Position numbers and translations under genes: made by a program. Positions 29,357 through 38,667 of a DNA stretch of 64,000 nt are shown here, piece by piece. The notes beneath the pieces are model-generated. The model did not search any database. It was not told where the DNA came from and saw only the letters and a list, made by a program, of their open reading frames with translations. Position 1 is the stretch's first letter, and each line of letters starts with the position of its first letter. Origin of the DNA: an uncultured Gammaproteobacteria bacterium (GTDB lineage Bacteria > Pseudomonadota > Gammaproteobacteria > Nitrosococcales > Methylophagaceae); assembly GCA_905479985.1 (NCBI GenBank), contig CAJQOM010000003.1:1-64000 (forward strand), written 5' to 3'.

Positions 29357-29851
29357 TTATAAATCTGCTGGGCAAGTTGCTGATTTCCATTCGCCGATGG
29401 TGCGTATATTAGTGGCGCCCATTCCGACGATATTACTAACAGCACTGGATTCGTGATACTTGGATGTGATGACTTTGGTATGAATGGTGGTGATGTTACC
29501 TGCACAGTTGAGTTCACCGATGAATTCTTTGTTGTTGCTCTTTGTGACGTTAAATTTGCATTGTTGTTGATCGCCGAATGCTTCTCGCATTTGTTTGTCC
29601 ATATCTTTAAGTGTGTCTTCGGTGATGCATTGTTTGACAACAGGCTGTTTCATTTGGCTTTCCATCATGGCATGCATTTGAGCTCGTTGTGCTTCAGGCA
29701 CACTGGCTAACATTTGCTTAATCATGTCACTTTCTTCTATTTCTGTGGTCGTTTCCCAATAGCCTAGTGCCATATCAAGTGGGACAATTGTTTGTGCAGC
29801 ATTGGCAAAAAAAGCGGTGAGTAGGAGGCTGATGAATGCGGTGAATTTCAT
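29357..29851 (-). CDS. Exported DUF3617-like protein
   Basis: A 164-residue protein with a signal peptide ending FANA-AQ. The body has ALGYWETTTEIE near the start, then CITEDTLKDMDKQM, CKFNVTKSNNKEFIGEL and a C-terminal CPADL. This cysteine and Trp pattern matches the DUF3617 family of periplasmic proteins of unknown function. It stands alone between convergent ygiQ and the DUF1631 gene. Confidence 0.75.
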   Translation of the reverse strand: MKFTAFISLLLTAFFANAAQTIVPLDMALGYWETTTEIEESDMIKQMLASVPEAQRAQMHAMMESQMKQPVVKQCITEDTLKDMDKQMREAFGDQQQCKFNVTKSNNKEFIGELNCAGNITTIHTKVITSKYHESSAVSNIVGMGATNIRTIGEWKSATCPADL

Positions 29852-30057
29852 TGTAAGGCCAATATTTAAGGAAGTGATGCTGCTGAGTATATTAAGCTTA
29901 CGGCGTTAGCGCAAACCTGAGCAGATGGTTAATATATGCGGTGACAGAAAGCTATTTTATGCTATTAACCATGGTAGCCAGCTTGATTGTAGCGCTGAAT
30001 TCTATCATTTTGGATTTTAGAATAAACTCAAGTTATTTAAGTTTCTAGGGCCTTAAA

Positions 30058-32334
30058 TCAGTGTGTTTTGTTGACGGTTTCCATCATTGAAACGAGGGCG
30101 CGATCCATCAGCGGTCTAGATTGATCCAGTACTGAGGCTTCGCCTTTCTCGAACATGGCTGCAAGTTCGTGTTCTGACCATTCTGCTGCTTTGATGCCTT
30201 TTGATGTGACAAAAAGACAGCGTTTGGTGAGATTGCTGCGCCATGAGAACTTGATACGGCGTGGTTCTTTATCGACCTCTTGGATATCGACCCATGTGCC
30301 AATTTTGAGCTTTTTAACTTTCTCAATGGCGGAGACACTTGAGTACATTTCAAGCTCGACGCGTTTATTGGGATCTTCTATCTTGCTCGGTTCTGGTGCG
30401 GTGTCAGCATCAAAGCGTGTGAGTTCATTTTCGAGAATTTCATCGCCATTTAAAATCTTGATGTGACAGCGTTGCAATGCTTTTAATAATACAGTTAGGG
30501 TATTGGGTGTAATCGGTGTTGCTTGCAGATAGGATTGGACTTCTTTATGTAAGCCAGGAATGAGCTCTAGTCGTTGTTGTCTTTCTTCTTCGCTGTCTGT
30601 CGGTTTAATACTCAGCAAGAGTTGTTTGATGAGATTAAGGCTAGTTTGCCATTGTTCACTTTCGTCGCCTTTTTGAATAAGGCGTAGGCGGAGTGATTGT
30701 TTCCAACCATCTTCGATGAGGGAGACAATTACTTTAGGGACAGGTGAGGCTTCAACATAAAGGTCGTGGATAATTTTGTCGACATGATGTTGTGCGAGTT
30801 GTACGCGTTCTTGGCCTTCGCTGGTATCAGCGGTGAGTTTTTCGATTGCTTCGCTATTGTGTTGTTGTTGGCCAGCGAATTCGACAAGTTCTTCATTTAT
30901 TTGGTCGAATAGGCGAATGTCAGTGTCGAAGTTGTTGATGAGGTTAGTGACAATATTATCGATGTGTTTGTAGAGTGGATCTTGTTCGTAATGCTTGGTT
31001 TGTGTCCAGCCAGTAGCCGCTTGAGCAAGGTTGTTGAGTAATCTGCGTGCAGGATGGTTTTTATGTTGGAAGAAGCCTTTATCGGCAATGGAAATTTTCA
31101 ACATAGGAATTTGTAGGCGGGCTAATAAACCGCGCATAGGCAATAAAATGTTTTTATCTTCTAGGATGAACTCAAACAATAAATCCATGATATCGAGGGT
31201 GTCGTTATCAAGTGGGCTGATGGTTTGATTAATGCCGTTGGCATTGCCTTTTGCATTTAAGGTTTGGATCAGTGTGGGTCGTACTTGGGGGAGCTCTATA
31301 TTGCCTTGCTCTGAAATACTGACATCGTTTTGCTGATGTTGAATACTGGATAAGGCTGATAATAGCGATTGATGATCGGCAACTGAGGTCAGTTGTTCCT
31401 CGGGTCCTGACGCGGTGGTATAGCCTTTGCTTGAGGCAGCTGTTGAACGTGTTACTAGTTGACGTAGGCTGTTAAATAACTCACTACCAGCTGATGTTGC
31501 TTGACCTTGGTTATTGATTTGGTAATCAACGGCTTCATCGAAGGGTAGATTCAGGTTATCGCTGTTACCACTGACGAGGTTGTTACTGGCTCTATCAGCG
31601 GCTGTTTTTGCTGAACGCGTTTTAGATGGGATTTTTGGTAAAATACCGTTCTCAATAAGTTGTTTATTGAGTGTTTGGTACAGTTGGAAAAGGCTATTGA
31701 CTGCTTGTTTTTCGTATTGTTTGTAGATGGCAAGTTTGATTGGAATACTGACGGGTAACGGTGAGATGGCTTTTTTAAGGTGCGTGATGAGGTTGTCTGA
31801 ATCAAGCGGGTTGTCCAGTTTCGCTTCGCTTTCTATTCCCAACATATGCGCAAAGCGGGCTGTGAGCCGGCCTATTTCGTTGCCACAAACGGATTGACTG
31901 CGCCCACTAATACGCTTGATGGCAATCTCTTCTTCTAAGTCAGCATTCTGTAATAAGCTGAGTTCGCTTTCGCTAATGTCGAGGCTGGTGTCGTTGTTCG
32001 TCGTCTTTAGATGTGGATAGCTTTTGGCGGCTGGTTTTTTCCAGAAGGCATCGAAGTCATTGACGATATTTTGGGTGAATTTTTTCTTGATATCTCCCTG
32101 AACGAGCCGAATTTGGCGCATGGCAGTGAAATATTCTTCTTGTTTTTGGTTACTTTCTGCTTTGTCTGCAAGGTCAAAGAGGGCATCATCTAAGCCATCG
32201 AAGAAGGCGAAGCTTTTTGGTAGGCGGGTTAATAATGTTTCTCGACAGACCTTGATCGCCTGTTGAGCTGCTGGGGACAGTGCGGTGTTTTGGTTGGCGC
32301 AAGTGCCGAAGAGAACTTTATCGTCTGCCACCAT
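30058..32334 (-). CDS. DUF1631 family protein
   Basis: A 758-residue cytoplasmic protein of the DUF1631 family, mostly helical, with the conserved C-terminal segment VKKLKIGTWVDIQ and RIKFSWRSNLTKRCLFV, which reads like a degenerate PilZ-type barrel. The family is found in c-di-GMP-rich gammaproteobacteria and has no assigned reaction. A low-complexity Ser/Asn region lies near residues 235-310. Divergent from cytochrome b561. Confidence 0.85.
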   Translation of the reverse strand: MVADDKVLFGTCANQNTALSPAAQQAIKVCRETLLTRLPKSFAFFDGLDDALFDLADKAESNQKQEEYFTAMRQIRLVQGDIKKKFTQNIVNDFDAFWKKPAAKSYPHLKTTNNDTSLDISESELSLLQNADLEEEIAIKRISGRSQSVCGNEIGRLTARFAHMLGIESEAKLDNPLDSDNLITHLKKAISPLPVSIPIKLAIYKQYEKQAVNSLFQLYQTLNKQLIENGILPKIPSKTRSAKTAADRASNNLVSGNSDNLNLPFDEAVDYQINNQGQATSAGSELFNSLRQLVTRSTAASSKGYTTASGPEEQLTSVADHQSLLSALSSIQHQQNDVSISEQGNIELPQVRPTLIQTLNAKGNANGINQTISPLDNDTLDIMDLLFEFILEDKNILLPMRGLLARLQIPMLKISIADKGFFQHKNHPARRLLNNLAQAATGWTQTKHYEQDPLYKHIDNIVTNLINNFDTDIRLFDQINEELVEFAGQQQHNSEAIEKLTADTSEGQERVQLAQHHVDKIIHDLYVEASPVPKVIVSLIEDGWKQSLRLRLIQKGDESEQWQTSLNLIKQLLLSIKPTDSEEERQQRLELIPGLHKEVQSYLQATPITPNTLTVLLKALQRCHIKILNGDEILENELTRFDADTAPEPSKIEDPNKRVELEMYSSVSAIEKVKKLKIGTWVDIQEVDKEPRRIKFSWRSNLTKRCLFVTSKGIKAAEWSEHELAAMFEKGEASVLDQSRPLMDRALVSMMETVNKTH

Positions 32335-32507
32335 GATTCCACCTTGAGTATCTATCTAAACTATCATTTGAGTTATCTATGGGTAAGATAATAATCGTTT
32401 GTTATAGTGAAAAGTGTGAAGAGGCTCTCTCTTTTCGCAGACTTTGCGACAAAGTCGTGATTTCATGCTGTTTTAACACTTCTTTTTTATTGACCCTGCG
32501 GGGCACT

Positions 32508-33062
32508 ATGCGACAAAAAATGACTCGAGATGGTTTACCTTGGCTGACTATTTTACTCCATTGGGGAGTAGGAATGGTGGTTTTAGTACTGTTTTTTTTA
32601 GGTATTTGGATGGTTGGATTAGATTATTATCATCCATGGTATTACCAAGGACCATGGTGGCATAAAGGCCTGGGCGTTGTGTTGTTGGTTTGGCTGTTGT
32701 GTCAAAGCCTTTGGCAATTTTATCGTGTTCCTGCTGTCTCATTGTTGAAGCGGGGAAGTTGGCAGGCGCGTTTGTCGACGATGATGCATGTTGCTTTGTT
32801 ACTACTGAGCTATTTATTGGTTTTGAGTGGTTATTTTATTGTGACGGGTCAAGGGCAGGGTTTGGTTGTGTTTGATTGGTTTAACCTACCTGCTGTGGTA
32901 AAACTAAATGATATGGCGATGCAATGGTTCGGTGAGTTTCATTGTTATGCTGCTTATATATTGATATTTTTAGTGGGGTTACATGTTTTTGCGGCACTGA
33001 AACACCATTTTTTTGATAAAGATGCTGTACTAAGTCAAATGTTAGGTAAAAGGAGATATTAA
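32508..33062 (+). CDS. Cytochrome b561 family protein
   Basis: 184 residues from the ATG at 32508; the longer frame upstream does not look like protein. Four transmembrane helices carry heme-ligand histidines in LTILLHWGVGM, PWWHKGLGVVLL, MMHVALLLLSYLL and YILIFLVGLHVFAAL. It resembles E. coli CybB and would transfer electrons from quinol at the inner membrane. It is paired 1 bp upstream of a YceI gene, the common cybB-yceI arrangement. Confidence 0.88.
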   Translation: MRQKMTRDGLPWLTILLHWGVGMVVLVLFFLGIWMVGLDYYHPWYYQGPWWHKGLGVVLLVWLLCQSLWQFYRVPAVSLLKRGSWQARLSTMMHVALLLLSYLLVLSGYFIVTGQGQGLVVFDWFNLPAVVKLNDMAMQWFGEFHCYAAYILIFLVGLHVFAALKHHFFDKDAVLSQMLGKRRY

Positions 33063-33063
33063 A

Positions 33064-33636
33064 ATGTGGTTAAGTCGGTATTGCTTGTTTTTTCTATTGT
33101 TGTCGCCGTTGGTATCGATGGCTGAGGAATATGAATTCGATATAAAGGGTATGCATGCGTCTATTGATTTTCGTATTCAGCATTTAGGCTATAGTTGGAT
33201 GAGTGGTCGATTTAATCGCTTTGATGGTGCGTTTAGTTATGACGAAGCTAATCCGGCGGCATCTAAGGTGTCAGTGACGATTGATACGGCGAGCATTGAT
33301 ACTAATCATGCCGAACGCGATAAGCATTTACGCGATGTGGCTTATTTGGATGTAAAAAAATTCCCGAAGGCGACCTTTGTTTCTACCTCTTTTGATCAAA
33401 ATGCTGATGGCACAGCTATTCTAATCGGTGACTTTACTTTTAGAGGCATCACTAAACCACTAGAAATTGCAGTTACACCTGTTGGTCATGGTGCTGATCC
33501 GTGGTTTGGCTACCGACGTGGTTTTGTGGGTGAAACACAATTTAAGCTGACTGATTATGGCATCAGTGTCAGTATCTTAGGTGAACAATCTAATGATATT
33601 TATTTAACCTTGTCGGTTGAAGGAATAAGAAAGTAG
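33064..33636 (+). CDS. YceI family periplasmic protein
   Basis: A 190-residue exported lipocalin-like protein with a signal peptide ending SMA-EE. YceI landmarks are IDFRIQHLGYSWMSGRFNRF, SIDTNHAERDKHLR, DVKKFPKATFVS and GDFTFRGITKPL. Members bind isoprenoids such as ubiquinone precursors in the periplasm. It follows the cytochrome b561 gene and probably works with it. Confidence 0.92.
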   Translation: MWLSRYCLFFLLLSPLVSMAEEYEFDIKGMHASIDFRIQHLGYSWMSGRFNRFDGAFSYDEANPAASKVSVTIDTASIDTNHAERDKHLRDVAYLDVKKFPKATFVSTSFDQNADGTAILIGDFTFRGITKPLEIAVTPVGHGADPWFGYRRGFVGETQFKLTDYGISVSILGEQSNDIYLTLSVEGIRK

Positions 33637-33780
33637 TTTATGTTGTTAGCTTATCAGATTGAAATTTAATAATAAAAATATATTTTTATGCTTGTTTAAG
33701 AATTGAAAAGCGGGATTTACATCGATTAGCCTATAATAGCGGGCTTATTCAATTTTAAGTTAGATGACGACAATCCATTA

Positions 33781-34470
33781 ATGAATATTCTTGCTTTAGA
33801 TAGTTGTACTGAAATGTGTTCAACCGCGTTGTTATATGATGGAAAACGCTACGAACAGAGTGAATTAACACAGCGTGGTCACTCTGATTTGGTGTTGGGG
33901 ATGATGGATGGCTTATTTGAGCAGTCAGCCTCGACAATTTCTGATGTTGATGTCTTGGCATTTGGCCGTGGTCCGGGTTCGTTTACGGGGGTTCGAGTTG
34001 GCGTGAGTGTCGCTCAAGGTATCGCTTTTGCGAGAGATATTCCTGTTGTAGCTATTTCTTCGTTGGCCGCAGTGGCTCAAAAAGCAGCAAATGAAATCGG
34101 CGCTGAGTATATCGCGGTGGCGATGGATGCGCGGATGGGGGAAATCTATTGTGCCCATTATCATTACGATGGCCATGTGGTTAATTTACTGAATCAAGAG
34201 CGCGTGTGTGCCCCTGACGAGTTTTTGCCTTTTAATCAGGTCGAATGTGTCGGTGTTGGGTCGGCATGGCGTGTTTACGAGACAGCGTTAAAAGCCAATT
34301 TTGGCGATAAGGTCGTGCGTGTAGAGGCTGACTATTTTCCTGAAGCCTGTCATGTGATTAGGTTGGCTGAAATTGAGATATTGGCGGGTAAGTTAGTCAG
34401 TGCTGATCAGGCTTTGCCGGTTTATTTGCGTGATAATGTGGCGAAGAAAAAGGCTGAACAAGGTGGTTAA
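33781..34470 (+). CDS. tsaB: tRNA threonylcarbamoyladenosine biosynthesis protein TsaB
   Basis: A 229-residue TsaB (YeaZ). NILALDSCTEMCSTALL begins the ASKHA fold; FGRGPGSFTGVRVGVSVAQG is the signature. With TsaC, TsaD and TsaE it makes the t6A base at position 37 of ANN-decoding tRNAs. It overlaps cmoA by 8 bp at its stop, placing two tRNA-modification functions in one operon. Confidence 0.95.
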   Translation: MNILALDSCTEMCSTALLYDGKRYEQSELTQRGHSDLVLGMMDGLFEQSASTISDVDVLAFGRGPGSFTGVRVGVSVAQGIAFARDIPVVAISSLAAVAQKAANEIGAEYIAVAMDARMGEIYCAHYHYDGHVVNLLNQERVCAPDEFLPFNQVECVGVGSAWRVYETALKANFGDKVVRVEADYFPEACHVIRLAEIEILAGKLVSADQALPVYLRDNVAKKKAEQGG

Positions 34471-35206
34471 ACAGCACGATAATATTTATGCATCGGCATT
34501 AGATGAAATCATTGATTTTCAGTTTGATGAACGCGTGGTGTCTGTTTTCCCCGATATGATTCAACGTTCGGTGCCTGGTTATAGCACGTTGATTTCAAAT
34601 ATAGGTATTTTGGCTGGCCGGTATGCTCAAGCGAATACGCATTGCTATGATTTAGGCTGTTCATTGGGTGCGGTTAGTCTGTCGATGCGGCAGCGAATAA
34701 ATCAGCCTGGCTGCGATATTATTGCTGTCGACAATTCCCCAGAGATGATTGAACGTGCGAAGGCTTTGTTGACGACAGATTTGGCAACGTCTGATTCTGT
34801 TGTGCCCGTTGATTTACAGTGTGCTGATATTGCAGAGACGACGATTGAAAATGCTTCTGTTGTGGTGATGAATTTTACTTTGCAGTTTATCCCACTAGAC
34901 CAACGGTTAGCATTGATTGAGCGGGTTTATGCTGGATTGAAGCCGGGCGGGGTGTTGCTCCTATCGGAAAAACTGGCTTTTACTGATCCACAGCAGTCGG
35001 ACTTCTTAATCGACACGCATCATGATTTTAAAAGGGCGAATGGCTATAGTGATCTTGAAATTAGTCAGAAACGTTCGGCGTTAGAGAATGTGTTGGTGCC
35101 TGAGGCTTTAGCGCGCCATGAGCAACGTTTATCGTCGGCAGGCTTTGCGTTTAGCAGTGTATGGTTTCAGTGTTTTAATTTTGCGTCGATGATTGCAATC
35201 AAATGA
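34463..35206 (+). CDS. cmoA: Carboxy-S-adenosyl-L-methionine synthase CmoA
   Basis: 247 residues from a GTG at 34463; this start aligns with the E. coli protein, while an upstream ATG would overlap tsaB by 70 bp. [20 protein letters not shown] and [11 protein letters not shown] are near-invariant, as is [15 protein letters not shown] for SAM binding. CmoA makes carboxy-SAM from SAM and prephenate. Its stop overlaps cmoB by 4 bp. Confidence 0.95.
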   Translation: MVKQHDNIYASALDEIIDFQFDERVVSVFPDMIQRSVPGYSTLISNIGILAGRYAQANTHCYDLGCSLGAVSLSMRQRINQPGCDIIAVDNSPEMIERAKALLTTDLATSDSVVPVDLQCADIAETTIENASVVVMNFTLQFIPLDQRLALIERVYAGLKPGGVLLLSEKLAFTDPQQSDFLIDTHHDFKRANGYSDLEISQKRSALENVLVPEALARHEQRLSSAGFAFSSVWFQCFNFASMIAIK

Positions 35207-36174
35207 GCCACTATGATGGGTTTTATTCTCAGCTTACAGCGATGGGGTTACCTGATTGGGCTACTGAATTAAAACCTCTCGTTGAAAGCCGGTTAGCCCG
35301 CGATGCTCATGGCAAGATGCCAGTTTGGCAGGCGGCATTGGCTGCTTTACCTGAATTAGATGTCGATGATATTGATTTAAGTTCTGGTGTTCGAATTGGT
35401 GATGTCACATCGATTTCACAAGTTGAGCGTGATACCGCGGCTGATCAGCTACAACATTTTCATCCTTGGCGGAAAGGGCCGTACCAGCTATTAGGGATTG
35501 AACTAGATACAGAGTGGCGATCCGATTGGAAATGGAATCGGGTTTTACCACATATTCAACCTTTGGATGGCCGAACTGTTTTGGATGTGGGTGGCGGCAA
35601 TGGTTACCATGGTTGGCGTATGCTGGGGGCTGGGGCAAAATTAGTGATTGGTATTGATCCAACACGGGTATTTGCGATGCAGTATTTGGTGATGCAGCGT
35701 TATATTCAGTCTCAACAACATTATGTATTGCCGATTGGTATTGAAGAGTTGCCTGAGAACTTACAGTGTTTTGACACCGTGTTTTCGATGGGGGTGTTGT
35801 ATCATCGCCGATCTCCTTTAGACCATTTATATGAGCTTCGTGCTTGTTTACGATCTGGTGGTGAATTGGTACTTGAAACGTTGGTCATTGAAGGTGGGTT
35901 GGGCGAAGTCCTGATGCCGGAAGCACGTTATGCCAAAATGCGTAATGTGTGGTTCATTCCCTCTGTTGAGACTATGTGTTTGTGGCTTCAGCGCTGTGGT
36001 TTTAAAGCCGTTAAGTGTGTTGACCAAACGGTGACGAGTCTGGAGGAGCAAAGGGCGACAGAGTGGATGTACTTTGAATCATTGGCTGATTTCTTAGATT
36101 CTGACGATCGAACTAAAACAATTGAAGGCCACCCGAGTCCATTACGGGCGACCTTCGTTGCGAAAGCACCTTAA
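35203..36174 (+). CDS. cmoB: tRNA U34 carboxymethyltransferase CmoB
   Basis: A 323-residue Cmo[56 protein letters not shown] and [13 protein letters not shown] are family blocks for carboxy-SAM and tRNA binding. It places the carboxymethyl group of cmo5U34. Coupled to cmoA by an ATGA-type overlap. Confidence 0.96.
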   Translation: MSHYDGFYSQLTAMGLPDWATELKPLVESRLARDAHGKMPVWQAALAALPELDVDDIDLSSGVRIGDVTSISQVERDTAADQLQHFHPWRKGPYQLLGIELDTEWRSDWKWNRVLPHIQPLDGRTVLDVGGGNGYHGWRMLGAGAKLVIGIDPTRVFAMQYLVMQRYIQSQQHYVLPIGIEELPENLQCFDTVFSMGVLYHRRSPLDHLYELRACLRSGGELVLETLVIEGGLGEVLMPEARYAKMRNVWFIPSVETMCLWLQRCGFKAVKCVDQTVTSLEEQRATEWMYFESLADFLDSDDRTKTIEGHPSPLRATFVAKAP

Positions 36175-36195
36175 TTTCTAAGACATTCCGCTTTT

Positions 36196-36768
36196 CTATC
36201 TGATGTGATATCGGCTGCCTGAGACGACATAGCCTCGTCCTGCTCTGTCGTAGCACATCGTGCCACCAATATCTTGATAACGGCCATGGCGATCAGTGAC
36301 GGTTTTACTCACTGGATGACATGACTTTTGGTATTGGCGGTAGTGATTATTATTGTATGCAGACTTTCTTTGATGTTGTGTATGTAGCCTTTTTTTAGGC
36401 TGGTAATAATGGTGTGAGTATCCCTGTCTATAATTGTTGGGTTTGTTATAGTTTTGGTAGTGTGGAGAAGCATGTTTTTTGTAATGCTTTTTAGCGAAGT
36501 AGCTATGCTTATTTTTATAATGCTTTTTAGCATAGCGATAGTTGTTTTGATAATAGTGTTTCGCTTTATAGTTATTATGACCGAAGGCATGTTGTTTCTG
36601 CTTGTAGTGATGTTTGGCAGGGGTGTTATAGCTTAAACTTAAGCCATTATGGTGGTTACCTAAATTGATGGTTAATCCACTATGCCGTGAATAATCACCT
36701 GCATAACTATTAAAACTTATCAAGGCCGCGACGGCTAATATTAAAACTGATTTAGTTATATATTTCAT
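36196..36768 (-). CDS. Exported His/Tyr/Lys/Asn-rich protein
   Basis: A 190-residue protein with a signal peptide ending NSYA-GD, then a long low-complexity stretch (about residues 50-150) of repeated KKHYKNK, HYYQNNYR and KKHYKKH units. It ends in a globular-looking tail with two cysteines (CHPVSKTVTDRHGRYQDI and MCYDRAGRGYVV), a tail also seen in small exported proteins elsewhere. The many His and Tyr suggest metal or surface binding, but nothing proves it. I do not recognise a named family. Confidence 0.7.
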   Translation of the reverse strand: MKYITKSVLILAVAALISFNSYAGDYSRHSGLTINLGNHHNGLSLSYNTPAKHHYKQKQHAFGHNNYKAKHYYQNNYRYAKKHYKNKHSYFAKKHYKKHASPHYQNYNKPNNYRQGYSHHYYQPKKRLHTQHQRKSAYNNNHYRQYQKSCHPVSKTVTDRHGRYQDIGGTMCYDRAGRGYVVSGSRYHIR

Positions 36769-37375
36769 TGTCTTATTTCCCTATCTTACTGTGGTTTATT
36801 ATTGTTATTGTTTTACAGTTTCCACTAATAGGACAGTCTGCTTTAGAAACAGTTTCGTCATTATTTAAGTTGTATGTTCTGATTTTACGTTGTAGTTATC
36901 GGCCTATGTGTCTGGCGTTTATTAGATGTGATGGCTGGCCTGTTTGGTTATGAATGAGCAGTGAATTCAGCAATATGATTTGATTATATGAGGCAAAAAG
37001 AGGTGATTACTATTTGACTTCAAGTCCGATCCTTTACTTTATCTATGTGATTTATCAAAATAAAATAAAAACAGGTATACAAATTTGTTGATTTAACTCA
37101 ATGCTAAAACACGCTAATTTTTTTGTGGGAATTGGGCGGTACGGTGTCTCAGAAGCTGTCATATATGGACTGTGTGGCGCTATTTGTCGATATTGAATTG
37201 TTAATTATTCTTTACAAATAATTGAACTGGCTCACGTATAAGCTGTTGACCTTATCCAAGTTAAGGGTGAGGATGCGTTCTAGGCTCTGAGGAATTTTGA
37301 CACCTAATTCAAACTGTGGTGAGTTAACCTTTAGTAACAAGCTTTCACAACTTGCATGGACATAAGGATAGAGCA
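36769..37375. other. Gene-free region upstream of the binding-protein operon
   Basis: About 600 bp without a convincing gene. Only a dyad CCTTA-N7-TAAGG at 37250-37266, about 110 bp before the next start codon, stands out; it overlaps a TTGACC that could be a -35 box. The rest is AT-rich with no clear repeat. Confidence 0.4.
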
Positions 37376-37669
37376 ATGCTTCAAATAAAAGGTTTTTCCA
37401 TTGGTAACCAAGTTCGGACGATAGTTATCTTTCTAGGCTTTATGTTGGTGATGTCTTCGACTTTTGGCAAATACAACGTCAATATGGTTGGCGATGAGCT
37501 AAGTACAGTTCAAAATGAGACCTTAATTGAGAAAATGCTGCGGGTCTCTGGTGAAACGGCCACGACGAAAAATTTTTCTCAACTTCGCTTCTGGATGATT
37601 ACAAGGGAGGAAGGTTCTCCAACCAGTTTTCTTTGTAATGTGATGGCTCTTAAGGTGTTTATTTTTTGA
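37376..37669 (+). CDS. Small membrane protein, chemoreceptor-like N terminus
   Basis: 97 residues from the ATG at 37376 with AAGGA upstream. It has one transmembrane helix (TIVIFLGFMLVMSS), then a helix with VGDELSTVQNETLIEKML that resembles the start of a methyl-accepting chemoreceptor ligand domain, then a tail that loses the pattern. It may be a truncated chemoreceptor or a small partner protein. Its TGA overlaps the binding-protein ATG (TGATG), so translation of the two is coupled. Confidence 0.45.
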   Translation: MLQIKGFSIGNQVRTIVIFLGFMLVMSSTFGKYNVNMVGDELSTVQNETLIEKMLRVSGETATTKNFSQLRFWMITREEGSPTSFLCNVMALKVFIF

Positions 37670-38667
37670 TGACTCCTGTTATGGGTTCGGTACGAAGCCT
37701 TCTTTTATGCTTGATTGTTTTATTCTCCGGTTTCTCTTATGCAGAGAATTCAGTGAAGACATTGCCTGTTAATGCAGCAAAGATTGTCTATATTGGTTCT
37801 GATATTGAGATTCCTTTTTGGAAGACGATGTCACGGGGTATTGCTCAGCGTGCTAAGGCTTTAGGCTACGAGTTGACTATTTATAATGCTGAAAACAGTG
37901 TTAAAACTGAGCTGCAACACACAGTAAAAGCCATTAGAGATGGCGTTGATGGCATTATTATCTCACCCCAGACTTCGTCATCTTGTGCCATGGTTCTTAA
38001 ACTAGCGAAAGAGGCTAGTATTCCTGTTGTTATTGCCGATATCGGTACTGATGGAGGGGACTATGTTTCTTATATCTCTTCCGATAATCACCAAGGAGCT
38101 TATGATATTGGCCGGGTGCTGGTGACAAATTTAAAAGCACTTGGCTGGCAAGCTGGTGAGGTTGGTATTATTGCCATTCCTCAGAAGCGGTTAAATGGTC
38201 AGGCGCGGACTGCGGGTTTTATGAAGGCGATGATAGAAGGTGGTATCACTAGCGCTGGTATTAAGCAGATGAAGACGTTCTCACAACAGGAAACGTATGA
38301 CTATAGTGTTGGTTTAATGAAGCGGCACCCAGACCTTAAAGCAATTTGGCTACAAACCTCACATACGGTATCGTCAGCATTGCGAGCAGTTTCGGATTTA
38401 GGCAAGGAAGGTGATGTGGTGTTAATCGCATTTGATGCTGAACCTGAGTTTCCGGATTTGATCAGGGATAATGTTATCTTGGGTTCGGCGATGCAGCAAC
38501 CATATTTAATGGGACAAGAAGCGGTATTTGCATTGGACTCCCATCTACAAGGGAATCAGGTGGATAAACATATAAGGCTCCCCATTCTAAGCATCTCTAA
38601 AGAGAATGTTATAGAAAAACTATCGCTTATCCAAATGACGGTATTGGGCCTTGAACAGACAAACTAA
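37669..38667 (+). CDS. Periplasmic sugar-binding-like protein
   Basis: About 332 residues from the ATG at 37669, with a signal peptide ending FSYA-EN. The fold is that of type 1 periplasmic binding proteins (RbsB/LuxP class): IVYIGSDIEIPFWKTMSRGI, IRDGVDGIIISPQTSS, YISSDNHQGAYDIGRVL, and VVLIAFDAEPEFPDLIRDN. No transporter genes are nearby; the next gene is a membrane GGDEF-EAL protein that overlaps its 3' end. This suggests a sensing role, as with LuxP or NspS, rather than uptake. Confidence 0.82.
   Translation: MTPVMGSVRSLLLCLIVLFSGFSYAENSVKTLPVNAAKIVYIGSDIEIPFWKTMSRGIAQRAKALGYELTIYNAENSVKTELQHTVKAIRDGVDGIIISPQTSSSCAMVLKLAKEASIPVVIADIGTDGGDYVSYISSDNHQGAYDIGRVLVTNLKALGWQAGEVGIIAIPQKRLNGQARTAGFMKAMIEGGITSAGIKQMKTFSQQETYDYSVGLMKRHPDLKAIWLQTSHTVSSALRAVSDLGKEGDVVLIAFDAEPEFPDLIRDNVILGSAMQQPYLMGQEAVFALDSHLQGNQVDKHIRLPILSISKENVIEKLSLIQMTVLGLEQTN

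Noticed and set aside
36768-36953. 61-codon frame on the plus strand upstream of the binding-protein operon
   Set aside because: It overlaps the start of the His/Tyr-rich protein gene in antisense, has no ribosome binding site, and reads as random hydrophobic sequence.
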